DNA of 64,000 nt, from contig NC_049565.1 of assembly GCF_013368755.1 (NCBI RefSeq), forward strand, positions 3,720,001-3,784,000, read 5' to 3'. The notes below the pieces were generated by a model. It searched no databases, was not told where the DNA came from, and saw nothing but the letters and a program-made list of their open reading frames with translations. The position numbers and the translations under genes are program-made. The DNA comes from Talaromyces rugulosus. Lineage: Eukaryota; Ascomycota; Eurotiomycetes; Eurotiales; Trichocomaceae. The first letter of the stretch is position 1; each line of letters begins with the position of its first letter. Below are positions 12,655-24,436 of the stretch, in pieces.

Positions 12655-15600
12655 TCAAAGCTTTCGTAGGGCAGTCTCCAGGATATGCTGAATCGGCCCT
12701 GCTCGCTCTTGCGCCAGCCACTGTCCAACCAACTGCCGCTCCTTTTCACCAACTGGCATACCAGCCTCGCTAACTATGGTGATGAATTCATCCGCCGCCT
12801 GGGCCCGTTTTGTTCGGAGGCTTTCGACTGTCGGGCTCAGATCCCGGAACAAGAGCTGATCAGCCAGAACCCGCAGTCCCTTTTCGACGTTGTCGTTATC
12901 TGGTGTTCGCCCCCCCTGCGACATGACTTTCCCAAACCTCTTAAACAAAGCCCGTAATCCCGTGTAGAGATTGTCCAGCACTCGGCGACTATTTCCTCGA
13001 ACGCAGTCATTGATTATTGTTGACGCCGCGATCAGATCTTCTTCATTCCCCGGTATCGCTGTCAGTATGCAAATAAACTATCGTATTTGTCCAATCTCAC
13101 CTGAACTGGGCCCCATCAGGGTGGGGTTGACACATCGCAGGAGACAGTCAGTGCTGGCTGCCAACGTCTCGTCGCCACTATCACCCAAACCTTGTTAGCC
13201 AATCAATACCTAGCTAGGGCGGTGGTCAGAAGGGCCACTCACAGCGTAGTCTTGGAATGATCCGAGTCTATGTCCATCTTAGTGCCGTCTTTATCCGTCA
13301 AATCCTCAACGATTGGCTCAACGATTTTGATGGCTTCAGGAAGCAGGTACAAGTCCTGCCGGGCCTCTGCAAACGAGGCTAGTGCACTAAGCCCATGCGG
13401 CCGGTATGTCTCGTTATTCCTCTTGGCCTCCCTGAGCATGATTACCTGACAATCCAGTTAGTAAATGCATACCAAGGCGTAACCTGTAGGCCCAGATGTA
13501 AAGTAAAAAGGGTGACTCACCTTCATTTGCTGGCCAATATCCGGCTTGGATTCCCAAATAGCTTTCGAATTCTCCGTAAATTTGACAAATGCCTTTAGTA
13601 CTGTTTCTTTGCCCTCCCACGTCTTTCCGCTCAGGGCCCGGTCTAGCAGAGGCCAGATAAGCTCGGCTGTCGAGCGGTCAAGAGATGTCCCCAGGCTTGT
13701 GACCACATCAGCCGCTGCCAGTGATGAACTATGTTTGATTGCCCAGCGAGGAGAATCCAGTCTTTCCGAAATAATTTCTCTAATTTCACTGAGATACAGA
13801 GAGACCGCTCGGGACCCTCCGACGTTATCCTGCCATGTCTTTTCAAAAATCTCGCGCGTCTGCTCATCTGTATCGTGCTTGGCAACAAAGACAAACGGCA
13901 GTGCTGCACTTGCAAAGTGGGAAAACCGATCGCTAGAGAGCTTTGACATGGAGTGCAGGATCTCTCCGGAAATCGTTTGGTGAGAAGGCTCATCGGCATT
14001 GAAGTATATAGATTTTGCAAATTCAATCATATCCAAAACCTTTTCGTCGCTTGCCAATCGAATCATGTATCCAATCGAAGCACTGTACGACACGCTCACT
14101 GTTTCGTTTCGGTCAAGTACATACTTTTTCAATATGACAATAAACTTGTCCGCGTAGGGCTGGAACAGTAAACTTCTTGTGCTCAACAGAGCAAGAACTC
14201 TGCTGCACCCGACCTTGGAAGGCAACCCAACAGCAGTTCGTAGAACCCCTTCCAGTTTTGCAGCAACCTCTTTCATGGAATCTTCATCGAGGCCATCCAG
14301 AAGATACCGCTCAATACTCTCCATCATTGGAGACATTCGGATACTCGAAAGTCTCATATTATCAACCTCCTGGCCGGTAAGCCCGTATTTGTCTGCGTTC
14401 AAGTGAACATAGTTCACAGCCTGAGGCTCTAACGAACTTAGGGAAGACACGAACTTCTCTAATATTTGAGGTATAAACGGGCGCAACAGAGCACTTGGAC
14501 TCTTCTTGATAATTTGAATTACTGTCGATATCGAATAAGCTTGCACTTCTTGCGCGCTGGATTCCATGCCCCGTTGACTCAGCAAGAAAGGAATGAGATG
14601 GTTCAACATCGTCTTTGCTCGCTTTGACTCGGTGTCTCCGGTTTCAAGTGTGCGCGTTAGAATGTTGGTGATAACTTGACAGAGGCGCAGAGCGGCCGCG
14701 CGCACTGACTCTTTGATGTCGTCCATCACCTTGAAGGCCTTGGTCAAAACATCATTCATGTACTTGTCGTACTTTTCAACTTGGCGCCCTTGAATGAGGT
14801 CAGCAATGGCGGAACAGCTAGCCTCACGAACTCGCCATTCCCTTCCAGCAATAATACTAGACAGCAAATCATCCATGATGGCGTCGAAATGTGTTTCCAA
14901 CAAGACATTAGGTTCCTTGACAACCGCTTGCCAGATTCCATTCATTGACCTCTGTACATTCGGATTCGGATCGAAGCGATAACGATACAGCTTGGGGTAA
15001 ATCTTTGGATTCCGAGAGAGATAGCCGCTCATGCTAGAATCAGACAGCACGGCACTCAGGCCAAATTTGCCAAACGCAGCTCGGCTCGACCATATGGCAT
15101 TGTTCGACGCGAGAGACATAAACCGGTAAACCAAACTTGGATCTCCAACTTCGGAAGCCAGACTCATAATATCCTTGTAGGTTGTAACTGACTTGCCTTC
15201 TCCAGTTGGTAAAGCCCCAGCGTCGAACAGTTTTGTATCACTGCTGACATTTCCCTTCAAGCCGGATTCATTACCCGTAAAGGAACTGACCAAATCTCGG
15301 ACCAAGTCGTCTCGAAGATTCTGATCTCCCATTTCATAAACTAGACTCAACCCCCTCGAGCCACTTTCTTGAACAAATTCGTCTCTATCCGCCAAAAGAC
15401 CACTGAATGCTGCTTGACAGTGACGGAGGCGTTCGTGAACTTCTTCAAGATGCCCGCAATTTTTGACCAAACAAAGTAGCCATATTGCAGATGCTTTTCG
15501 CAGCGATGGCTTTGAGGCTTTGCAGTTCGTTATGAATTTATCGGCCATCTCTGTGAGGATGCTCCTGGGAACCTCGATTTTTAATGGATGGCCATCGACG

Positions 15601-18398
15601 TCAACTGCACCAATCAATGACTTTGATTCCCACCCTGCAGCCGCAGCACAGAGTGAATCGCCCACAGAAAGCTGCACTTCGGGTTTGCGAATTTCATGCA
15701 AGCCGTACAACGAGTCCATGATGCTGCCGAATGTAGATGCGTGCTCGCCCTCTTTTGGCATTACTAGACTCAGATGTCCCAATGCTTCAATCGCGTTTTC
15801 TTTCTCGTTTTTGGCAGACTCCAGGAGTTTATCCTTAATAGTTTGTAGTAAGCCAGCTTCAGACATCACCTCAAAGGTCAAAATTTGCGACATTGCGAGC
15901 TGGCTGATGGCTAATTGAACAGCATCTACAAGCTGGGCGTCTCGTGATTCACAAAGAATTGCAACAATAGTGCCAATGTATTCTTTGACCTTGGCTTCAG
16001 CAATGACATCAATTCTCTTGTGAAAGGAAAGCCTGCTGAGAACAAATGCGGCAGTGAGAACTGCTCCTCTCACTCGGTTTGCTGCCTGTCCAACAGATCC
16101 CTTCCACGTGCCGCTCAGGTTGATTGCCTCGGAAGAGATTCGTTGACAATCTTGTGCCGCTAGTGACGGGTGGGAAGCGAGACTTCCAAGAGCCCTTGCA
16201 GCGGTAAGTTGTAAAGGATGATCGTTTGTAGCATAGACTACCTCTGGCAGTGAATTTGCTCGATTGACAACGGGCGCTAAAACCTCATTAGAAATTAAAG
16301 AGCTGATGTCTACAAAGTCTTTGCCACACACAGTGGCTTCTGGCCCATTTCCAAGAACACCTTTAAGTGCGGCATCTAACCAAGTTGCCATGTTAGAAGC
16401 AGGTTGCTGGTGGATATGCCCCCTTACAGACTCTCGGGCCTGGGTATCAGATTGTAGCAGTGTGTCCAGTCGGTATTCCCAGTCCTGGTCAATCTCAAGC
16501 GGTATTTCTGCTTTTGAAAATGCCTCCCATACGAGAAGGTGCTTGCAAAACCGGATAGCTGGTGCAATCACCCCGTCTATATCTACGGGTGTAGACTCAA
16601 GATCGGCTAGCAGCTCGAACAGCTTCGTTGAAAGCTGAAAGTTGGGAAAATCATATCGAGCACCTTGGCCATTCGCAGAAGTAGGCACGGGATAGACACC
16701 TCTCGCAGGGTTGAGCATTCGATACCAATATGGATGTAACCCTTTTTTGCCTTCTTCAATGATCTCCCTGCCCCTGCCAACTTTACTTCCGATGGCTAAG
16801 ATATCAACCCATCTAGCAGTAAGATCCCAGTATGGCAGACACCGGTTTGCATATCTAACAGCCGTATAATGTGGACTGCGAACAACAGGGAAGCCATTCA
16901 GAGGGTTATCTTTCCCAGGTTGAATTTTCATCTGACTCACAAGAAAGTCACCGAGCTCCGACCTTGTATCTTCAGGAAGGTTGCCTGTGAAGCAGTTCAT
17001 AATGCTTCCAAGAGCTTGCTCGATACTAACGGAAATTTCCGGAGCTGAGGCGTCTGAGGCGAGAGATGCAAAAAGCCATCTCAATAAATCCATATCCACG
17101 TAATCGGTGCCGGATATTGGCGCAATCTTGGGCGACAAAATACCGATACTTTCGTAGGCCAAGCCTCGTGCAGAGATATCAGCTATTGACAGTTTCTGGC
17201 CACTAATTCCGGGGTCAGGCCACCCTTGGTACTCTACATAGCCGCGGAGACCCACGACAGCTTTGGGCGCAATCAATTTCAGGTCGGATGGGGCCCCCAT
17301 GCGGACAAGCCATGTAGTAAATGTAAAGATCTGTGACCTGAGCTTCGAGGCTTGAAGGCCCTGGTTGGATTTGGCCGCATCCGAAAATAGGCCTTCGTCG
17401 AGCAGCCTGGTGACGTCGTCCGTATATGAGGTTGCTATCACAGATCTTCCAAGGAGAGCCAGAACCTTGATCTGAAGAGGAATGCGGACAGGGGGGGTGG
17501 CGTTTTGGCCGGTGGTTCCAAAGTAGAGCTTGTAAAGTTGCTCCACCGTCTCAGCATCTTCCAAATTAGGATTAAATCGCTTGAGGACATCGTCACCAAT
17601 ATCCGAGAGACGAGAATTAGAATCAGCAGATAGAATCACAGCTGGAAGAAACCGATCGGGGTCTGTAAAAGCTCCACTGGTAAGGAACCTGGCAACCACA
17701 AGTTTTGTTTCGGTCAAGTTCAAGCCGCCGGGAACCTTTGGGTCCCATGTTTCAGCAAAAGTGGACGATTTATTCAAAAAGCTATATTCTGACGGAGAGA
17801 GCCCCGGGCAGGTAGTTGCATCATTGCCTGCAAATGACAGGAGAAAGAGCTTGCCAAACCAGACCGATAAGAAGCGTAGGTCCTCAGCTGACAGAGAGAG
17901 CTTGTCCTTTAGACCAATGTCTTCTCGGCTCTCTTTTGGGGGGATTCGGAGTAGGGGCAGCAGCCTCAGAATCAAATTAAACCCGATGGCTGATTGTGAA
18001 GATGTAGTATCAAGGCGGGAAATACCCTGGAAAACGACCGGCAGAAGCTCTACCCGGGCTGATGCGTCTAGGCGATCTAGGCCCTGCTGGATATATAGCA
18101 AGTCAAAGTGTCTGATCAACTGGGAATTCTGCTCTGTGAACTGCTTCAACAGGGCAGCCACGGGGAGCTGGATCGAATTTGGCTTAATTCTTGTGTTGAT
18201 ATGCTGGCACACGGCAATGACTTTGTTGCGCACGGCCAGGCTTTCTGATGTAAGTTTGAGCAGCAGCGGCGCCAGGTATGTCTGCAACAGCTTCTGGAGC
18301 TTGTCGTCCGAGTCTGCCAGAGCGATGCGGAGCTCCACTTTGGATACTAAGTTTAACTCGCGAGCCTCGAGGCTGTCCGCGGGCGCGTCTGACGCCAT
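12655..18398 (-). CDS. ecm29: Proteasome adaptor/chaperone ECM29
   Basis: Four exons, 18398-13521, 13445-13243, 13177-13101 and 13058-12655, give 1853 aa, close to the length of yeast Ecm29 (about 1870). The N-terminal block, with VSKVELRIALADSD and the QHINTRIKP segment, is the conserved ECM29 start. The rest is continuous HEAT-like helical repeats ending in a conserved C-terminal region recovered only after joining three short introns (75, 65 and 42 nt; the last is among the shortest in the window). Ecm29 binds both the 19S cap and 20S core of the 26S proteasome. It acts in assembly quality control and stress-dependent disassembly in cytosol and nucleus. The acceptor of exon 3 was chosen at 13178 because the nearer AG gives an immediate stop. 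Confidence 0.93.
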
Positions 18399-18969
18399 TT
18401 GTATGGGATGGGCGCGGCGGTCTTGCTACCACCAACGAGGCTGTGATGGGGCGAGAGGAGAATTGGAGTTGGGGGGTGAAGGCGGGTTTAATACATTATC
18501 TTCTCATATATATCTTCGCCACGCGCAGGCAGTGACGGTGCTGACGACGTCGGATCGGGAAGTCGCCAACAGTGGAGACAAAGAGGCTCAAGCCTCAAGC
18601 GTCAGGCACCAAGGCACCGCGGATTAATAAGCGTTTCCCGAATGGGTTAGTCATATCTGTTACTACTGGCACCGGGGAAGTAGAAAAAGACATTATTTTT
18701 TTTATTGCTAGAAGAGTAGCCAGCTATTATCTGCTTTACCTAATATTCACCATACTCAGTAAAGGAAAGCGTCGTCATGGTCCGCTCTCAAGGTTCTCTC
18801 TCCCTAATGCTTTAACATCGACTGTTTTCTCTCTGGAGCTATAGTTGAACTATTTTATGCAACTTCAATCTTGATTCTAATTTTATTCAAATTTCTAGGT
18901 GTTTATATTTTAGTATAGTTCAATACCAACTCCCTAGATTGGAAAATAAAATGAGTACATGACACATCT
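18399..18969. promoter_or_regulatory. ECM29 promoter and 3' flank of the SNF2-RING gene
   Basis: No gene is seen. The left part is the ECM29 upstream region. The right ~250 bp is T-rich and AT-rich, as expected of a 3' end for the minus-strand gene that terminates at 18970. No further motif stands out. Confidence 0.3.
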
Positions 18970-21900
18970 TCACAATGAAGAAGCATCCTGTCTTCTCTGA
19001 TCTGCCGCTTCTCCTCGTAGAAACCTGTCAACCTCCCCTCCAGCATCGGTAGCGGCCTGGCCGGAGGAGCCTTTCTTCTTCGCACTCCCAAAGAGACACT
19101 GCCATAGATCGTCCTTGCGGACCAACTCTCCTCCAGCTCCAGCTGTCATCAGCTTTCCCAGAGTCGCATCTTGAATCTCCAAAGAATTCGCCGCGTCGAT
19201 AGCTGTCTCTGTGAGACTTGGGATCGCAGAGCCATCTCTGCTAAGCTCGAGAGCACTACCATCCTTCGTTTTATTCTCCTTTTCTTTCTGGGCAATGTGA
19301 CTCAATCGGCGCGACACTGAGATTTGGTAAATCGATTCTTCAACTGTATCCGATACCAAGTACATCCATACTGTAGTTGGGTGATGCTGGCCAATTCGAT
19401 GGACACGAGCAATGGCTTGTAGTTCGATGGCAGTATTGATCAAAGGCTCACAGAGGAAAACGTGGGTTGCATTGACAAGGTTGAGCCCTGACGAATGCGC
19501 CTTGGCATGTAAAAGAAAGCACTCAACCTATACATCACAAAATTAGCGTTTGTTTCAGGTTTTAAGTGCTAGAATGAAAGTTTCATACCGCAGGGTCTTC
19601 TTTGAATCGACGAATGCCGTCCTTTGCATCCACATTGCTATGTCCAATATTAAACCGCGAGAACGCGGTACCCAACACGGTAAGAAAGTTCTTATACTGA
19701 GAAAAGACAATAGATTTTGCCCCGGGATCGTGCTCACGCAGCCATAATATGTGGCGTGCGAGGGTGTCAATCTTCGTGCCAAAGGAACTCGACAAATCAA
19801 CGTTTTTGATCTCTTGCAGCATTCCAGTGCTGATATCGGAGTATATGAAATTATTCAGCGTTTTGCTAAACCCTTGCGATTCTGATTTCACAGGGCTCTT
19901 TTCCTCCTGAACTATGAGTTCTTGCGGTTTGTACGTGATTTGGTGGAAATCGTTTGCCTTGAGTCTCTTTTTACAAGTGGGACATGTCCGATACTGATAC
20001 CACCACTTGCGCAAACAGTCTTTGCAGTATTTATGACCACATACGGTCAAAACTCCTAAAGCAACATAGCATTAGCTTTGGTCTCAATATTATGAATTGA
20101 ACGGGGTTTTTACTGACCGATCTCGAATGAACATTGGCAAATGACACATAAGCGCGAGCTTTCGTCTGGCCCTGAATCATCTCGAAGATGAATTAAGTAC
20201 CTTCGCTTAGATCGAAGAGTAGATATTTTCTGCTCTATTGACTCCTCGATCTCCAATTTCGAAGCAAAGAGCGCATTGTCCAATGGCTTTCCTACACTCT
20301 CTTCGTCGTATGGTGCCACAGTATCAGAAATTTGTTGCAATTGGCGGTAGTATTCTAATCTGTTGTTCATCGTGTCACGGAACAACTCCACCTCTTTCTC
20401 CAGTCTCGATGCAGTTTTGGACTGCTCGGCAGAAATATGGCTCGCATGCCGAAGAACCTGGTTCACAGTCGCGAGTTCAGCTCGAGCTCGTTGACTTCCG
20501 TCTTTGGCTTGGTAGTCCAAGGAGGTGGCCATGCTACGAAGCTCACTGACAATCCCACGAAGTGAGCCAAGCTGAGTGTCTGGCTTGATTTCGTCGCGCT
20601 TCTTCATTATTTCAATGTATAAGGAAGGAGATGCACCCTCTCCTTTCTCCGCCAAAGCCAAATCCTTTTTGACTTCATTGTTTATCAAAAGGTTTTCCTG
20701 CCCAGTAAGAGCATCATGGCGATCGGCGAAGAGAACCCTGAGCCCTTCCATATACACGTACATTTCGTCTTGGTGTTTAGTCGAAGTTTCATACTCATTT
20801 CCTTCAAGGTCGCTACTTTCCTCTTCATCGATCAGCGACTGGGTGAGGAGTTTAACCATTGCAACGCGCCACTCCTTGTATTGTTGACTCGCTGTATTCA
20901 TTTCCTCGCAAAGGATTTCAAATCTTTCGAATAGATCGCGTACCGTAATACCATAGGTTGGGAGCTGAGCATCCATGGCAGGAATCTTGACAAATGAATT
21001 GTGATTATTCTTCTCATCGACGACCTTCAGATATCTCTTAACTTTTCGCGAAACATCAACCAGCATCTCCTTTCGCATCTGCTTGGCTGCCTCGTATGCT
21101 TCGCTTTCGGATTTTTCAAGAGCTTGAAACTCTTCCGAGTCCGGCTTTGTCAGGTTGGTGTCTGTCTTGATTTGATAAAATGCATTCGCTGTGAAGAATT
21201 TGAAGATGTGCTGCACTTCAAGAGCTGCCCTTAGCCGCACTTTGCAAGTTCTAAGTCGAGTATTCTTTTCTTGTTCATCAATGTCTTCCTTGTCGCTGTC
21301 GCTGTCGATATCTGACATTTCTTCTTCTTTGTCCTCTTTCGAAGCATCGTCACCGTCATCGTCACGATCAGCCTTGGCCTTTTCAGTTTCAACTCGCAAT
21401 TGTTCCCGAAAATCGGTTACTCTATCGGTGGCGTGCTGCAAACCCTTCTCCCATAAATCAAGAGCTTCGTGTCGGCGAGCGGCATTTTCAAGCAGTTGGC
21501 CTCGTCGAGCATGAGAAAGGAGCAAAGATCGCTCCTCGGTCCAAATCAGAGTATCGTTCTGATCAATCATCACCTCAAGCACATCCCCCACAGACCTGAG
21601 GGGTCCATGCTTGAAACCCAGTGTTTTGCGGTTGCTTCCTGCAATCTCCGGGTACAAGCAATTCTGACGAAGCCTGGTAAGCCAGCTGCGCATTCTCTCG
21701 ATGACTGATTGAGACTCAGGATTCCAGTCGTCTTGCAAAGGGGAACCCGATGAATCAAGGCCGCACTCAGTACACATTGTCTCAAATAAATGGCTGTAAT
21801 GTTGGTCTTCAACCGCTGTGAAAGGAATCGTTATCACTACTCGCTTTTGCGGGGGCAGTCGAAGATCCTTTCTGACAAAGTCCTTGCTGTGTCGAAGCGC

Positions 21901-23645
21901 CAATCTATTAATGATGGACTTCAAGGCCGGATAGTAATCATTATAAAGCGCAGTCCAAAGCGTGGGAGAGTTGCAAAGTGGCTCGTACCTAAGGAACTGA
22001 AGAAGACCAAAGAGATCCCTCATGTCCTTGCGAATGGGTGTTCCAGTAATGGCCCAGGCATTTATCCTGGGAATAAGGCGAGCAATTCGAGCCGCGCCGC
22101 TTACACCACTTTCAATCATCTGAGCCTCGTCAAGGCAAACACGCCACCATGAAATACCAACCAAAGGACTATGCCTAATCTTTACTTTCTTTTCATGGCG
22201 TAATGTCCACGTCGGAGCCACACCTGCATGGTGAACTTCTCTTGAAAGAACATTGTATGTGGTAAGTACCACATCGTTGCCTGCAAGCATTTGTAGAAGA
22301 TCTTCATCGGATGTGTCCAAATGTCTGTGAAGTCCGGTGTACTCAAAGACAGAAAGGGATGGAGCGTGCGCCAGAATCTCTTCTTTCCACTGATTCAGAA
22401 TAGCAGGTGGAGTAATAATAAGGGTTGCTCTGGATTTGACAAGTTTGTTGAAGGGATCGATCGGGTCATTCAGAGACATGTTGCGTGTGTGAACGCAAAT
22501 CAAGAGAATCATCTCAACCGTCTTGCCGAGACCCATTTCTTCGGCAAGAATCCCCCCTCGAAGGGCCCTCGCAAAATCGAACCATCCAGAGATATTTTTC
22601 GTCGCGATTTTATAGAGCTGGCTGACAAAACAACGACGGCCAAGGACGTCTGTGAATTCTTGAAAGAACTCTGGGAGGTCGTTGGTTAGTTTCTCGCACG
22701 GAACGACATTGCCATCCTTGTCCAACCCCACAGCTTCTTTCTCTAATAACCACCGAACTGCTCTATTTTGAAAAGGATACAGTTCGGTTTTCATCAAGGG
22801 GCAATTCAAATCTGCAGATGTCTCGGCTGATACAGGTGGTATATGGACATTATCGTAGAAGTCACGAGGTGTCCAGCGCGACCGTTGCCAATGTACATCA
22901 TTGGATGTCTTCTGGTATACCCCTTCTCCATGCGGGGCATACTTGAGAAGCGCCAGGTCGGCATGTGGCCTAATTTTGGAAAAACCTGAGATATACAGCG
23001 AATCTTTCCATAGGATATCGGTCACTAGTTGAAAAGACTTGTTGTTTTCATGAGAGAAGAGACGGGCTCGGTAGCTGCACAATAATTGGTCCGGTTTGGC
23101 TTTGTCAAACGCAGGTTCCCTTGTTGCAAGTGACAGATGAGAGACCATATCCTCTACATCCGGACCAGTTAACTTGTGCGAGAAAATGAGCTTCTTTTTT
23201 TGTACTGTGGACAATTCCAGCCAGTGTTCCTCTGCACTCTCGCCTGATGAGGCTTCAACGCCGGAGTCGGCGTCCAAGGATTGGAGAGAATCCGTATCAT
23301 GCTGGTACTTTAGCAAAACAGGTAGTCCTTCTGTCTCTAACAGTGATTTGGAAGGAGTCTCTCCAGGACTTGTCTTTATAAAAATATATTAGTATTTCCC
23401 GTTTAAAAATTTAAATGCATAATGATACTTTCTCAACTTACCAGATTGATAACGATCCGACATAGAACAACGTGTCCATCATTAGCATCATCGACCGCAG
23501 GGTGACTAGAAGCATCAACTGCACCATCGATGAGCTTGCGACGTTTGTTAGATCTCTTATCATCATCTGCACGTGATGCAAGAATCTGTTGCTCTACAAA
23601 GCTCGCAGCCTCATCTATAAACCATAACCATCCATAAGCTCTCAT
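18970..23645 (-). CDS. SHPRH/Irc20-type SNF2 ATPase with RING E3 domain
   Basis: Exons 23645-23442, 23373-20118, 20055-19589 and 19527-18970 give 1494 aa. The SNF2 lobe 1 carries motif I (GLGKT, about residue 349) and motif II as DEAQ (about 484). A long charged coiled-coil insertion follows, then a C3HC4 RING finger at about 1143-1190 (CVICQC, CGHKYCKDC, CPTCKKR), then lobe 2 with QAIARVHRIGQ near 1350. A RING between the two helicase lobes is the architecture of SHPRH and yeast Irc20, nuclear ubiquitin ligases/translocases of DNA-damage tolerance and recombination. The RING is restored only by splicing. The N-terminus is uncertain: the ATG at 23645 is the first in frame, and an upstream ATG at 23735 reaches this frame only through a poor acceptor. 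Confidence 0.88.
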
Positions 23646-24436
23646 CTTCTATACAAAGCCCAGTTTTTTGTCATCCATCAAAGAATCATCTAGAAACGTA
23701 CCTGTAATATCTTGAAAAAGGGTGTACACTACCATGGTGACCCCTGCGACTGCTGTTCGCTGGGCCCGAGCAGTCTCTGCGGAGTGAGGGTATGAGAGAA
23801 GTAAGAGGCAAAGGTAAGGCTGTTGGAAGGGGAATCTATGGATCAGACGAGGACCCACTAATCACGTGGCGATAAGAGACGGGCGAACCGCTGAACTTTA
23901 ATTATTATGGGGCTAATTTTCGGACACATCCTTGTTCTTGTAGCCACACGAAACTAGCTTTATTTGGATGATACGGTTACGTTGTAATTTGTTACAGCCA
24001 AGTATATGTCACGTGATCAATAATGACCGCACATTACCGCTCAAAGTTCCATTTTGAACTGTTTATAAGAACATGAGTGTGTGAGAAGTACTATAGATGT
24101 ATATATTTTGGGAAAGATGTCTAAATTTGTACGAAAAACGACGCCATACTCTAGTGTTGATACACAAAAGTACAAGTAATTTAATATGTAACAAAATAAT
24201 GCCACTAGTTCCAAAATTGGCTAGCGGATGCGTTATCATAAATATATGTGCGTGGCTGGAAATGTCCATTTTCTTATCGACTTTTAACGCGCTAGACCTA
24301 AAATAGAATTCCTTTTAGCAACCCTATTCTAGAACTTTATTCGCCCATTCATTGATTCATTATGATCGAAATATTAATATTAATAGTCAAAGTACCAGCA
24401 AATCTACCTATATCATCTGATAGCAAATCTGCACGA
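23646..24436. promoter_or_regulatory. SNF2-RING gene 5' region and AT-rich spacer
   Basis: The first ~200 bp is the 5' leader of the SNF2-RING gene. It includes an ATG at 23735 that, after removal of a GTACGT...TATAG intron, would encode only a 22-codon uORF-like peptide. From about 23880 to 24436 the DNA is AT-rich, and its right end is the 3' flank of the amidase gene. Nothing else is recognised. Confidence 0.35.

Noticed and set aside
13178..13195. ECM29 exon 3 beginning at the earlier AG (near 13191)
   Set aside because: It yields an immediate in-frame TGA. The next AG restores the conserved frame.
17581..18627. 348-codon plus-strand frame opposite the ECM29 N-terminus
   Set aside because: It is antisense to a conserved coding exon and its composition (Ser/Arg-rich) is what a reversed helical-repeat gene gives. 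No family motif is visible.
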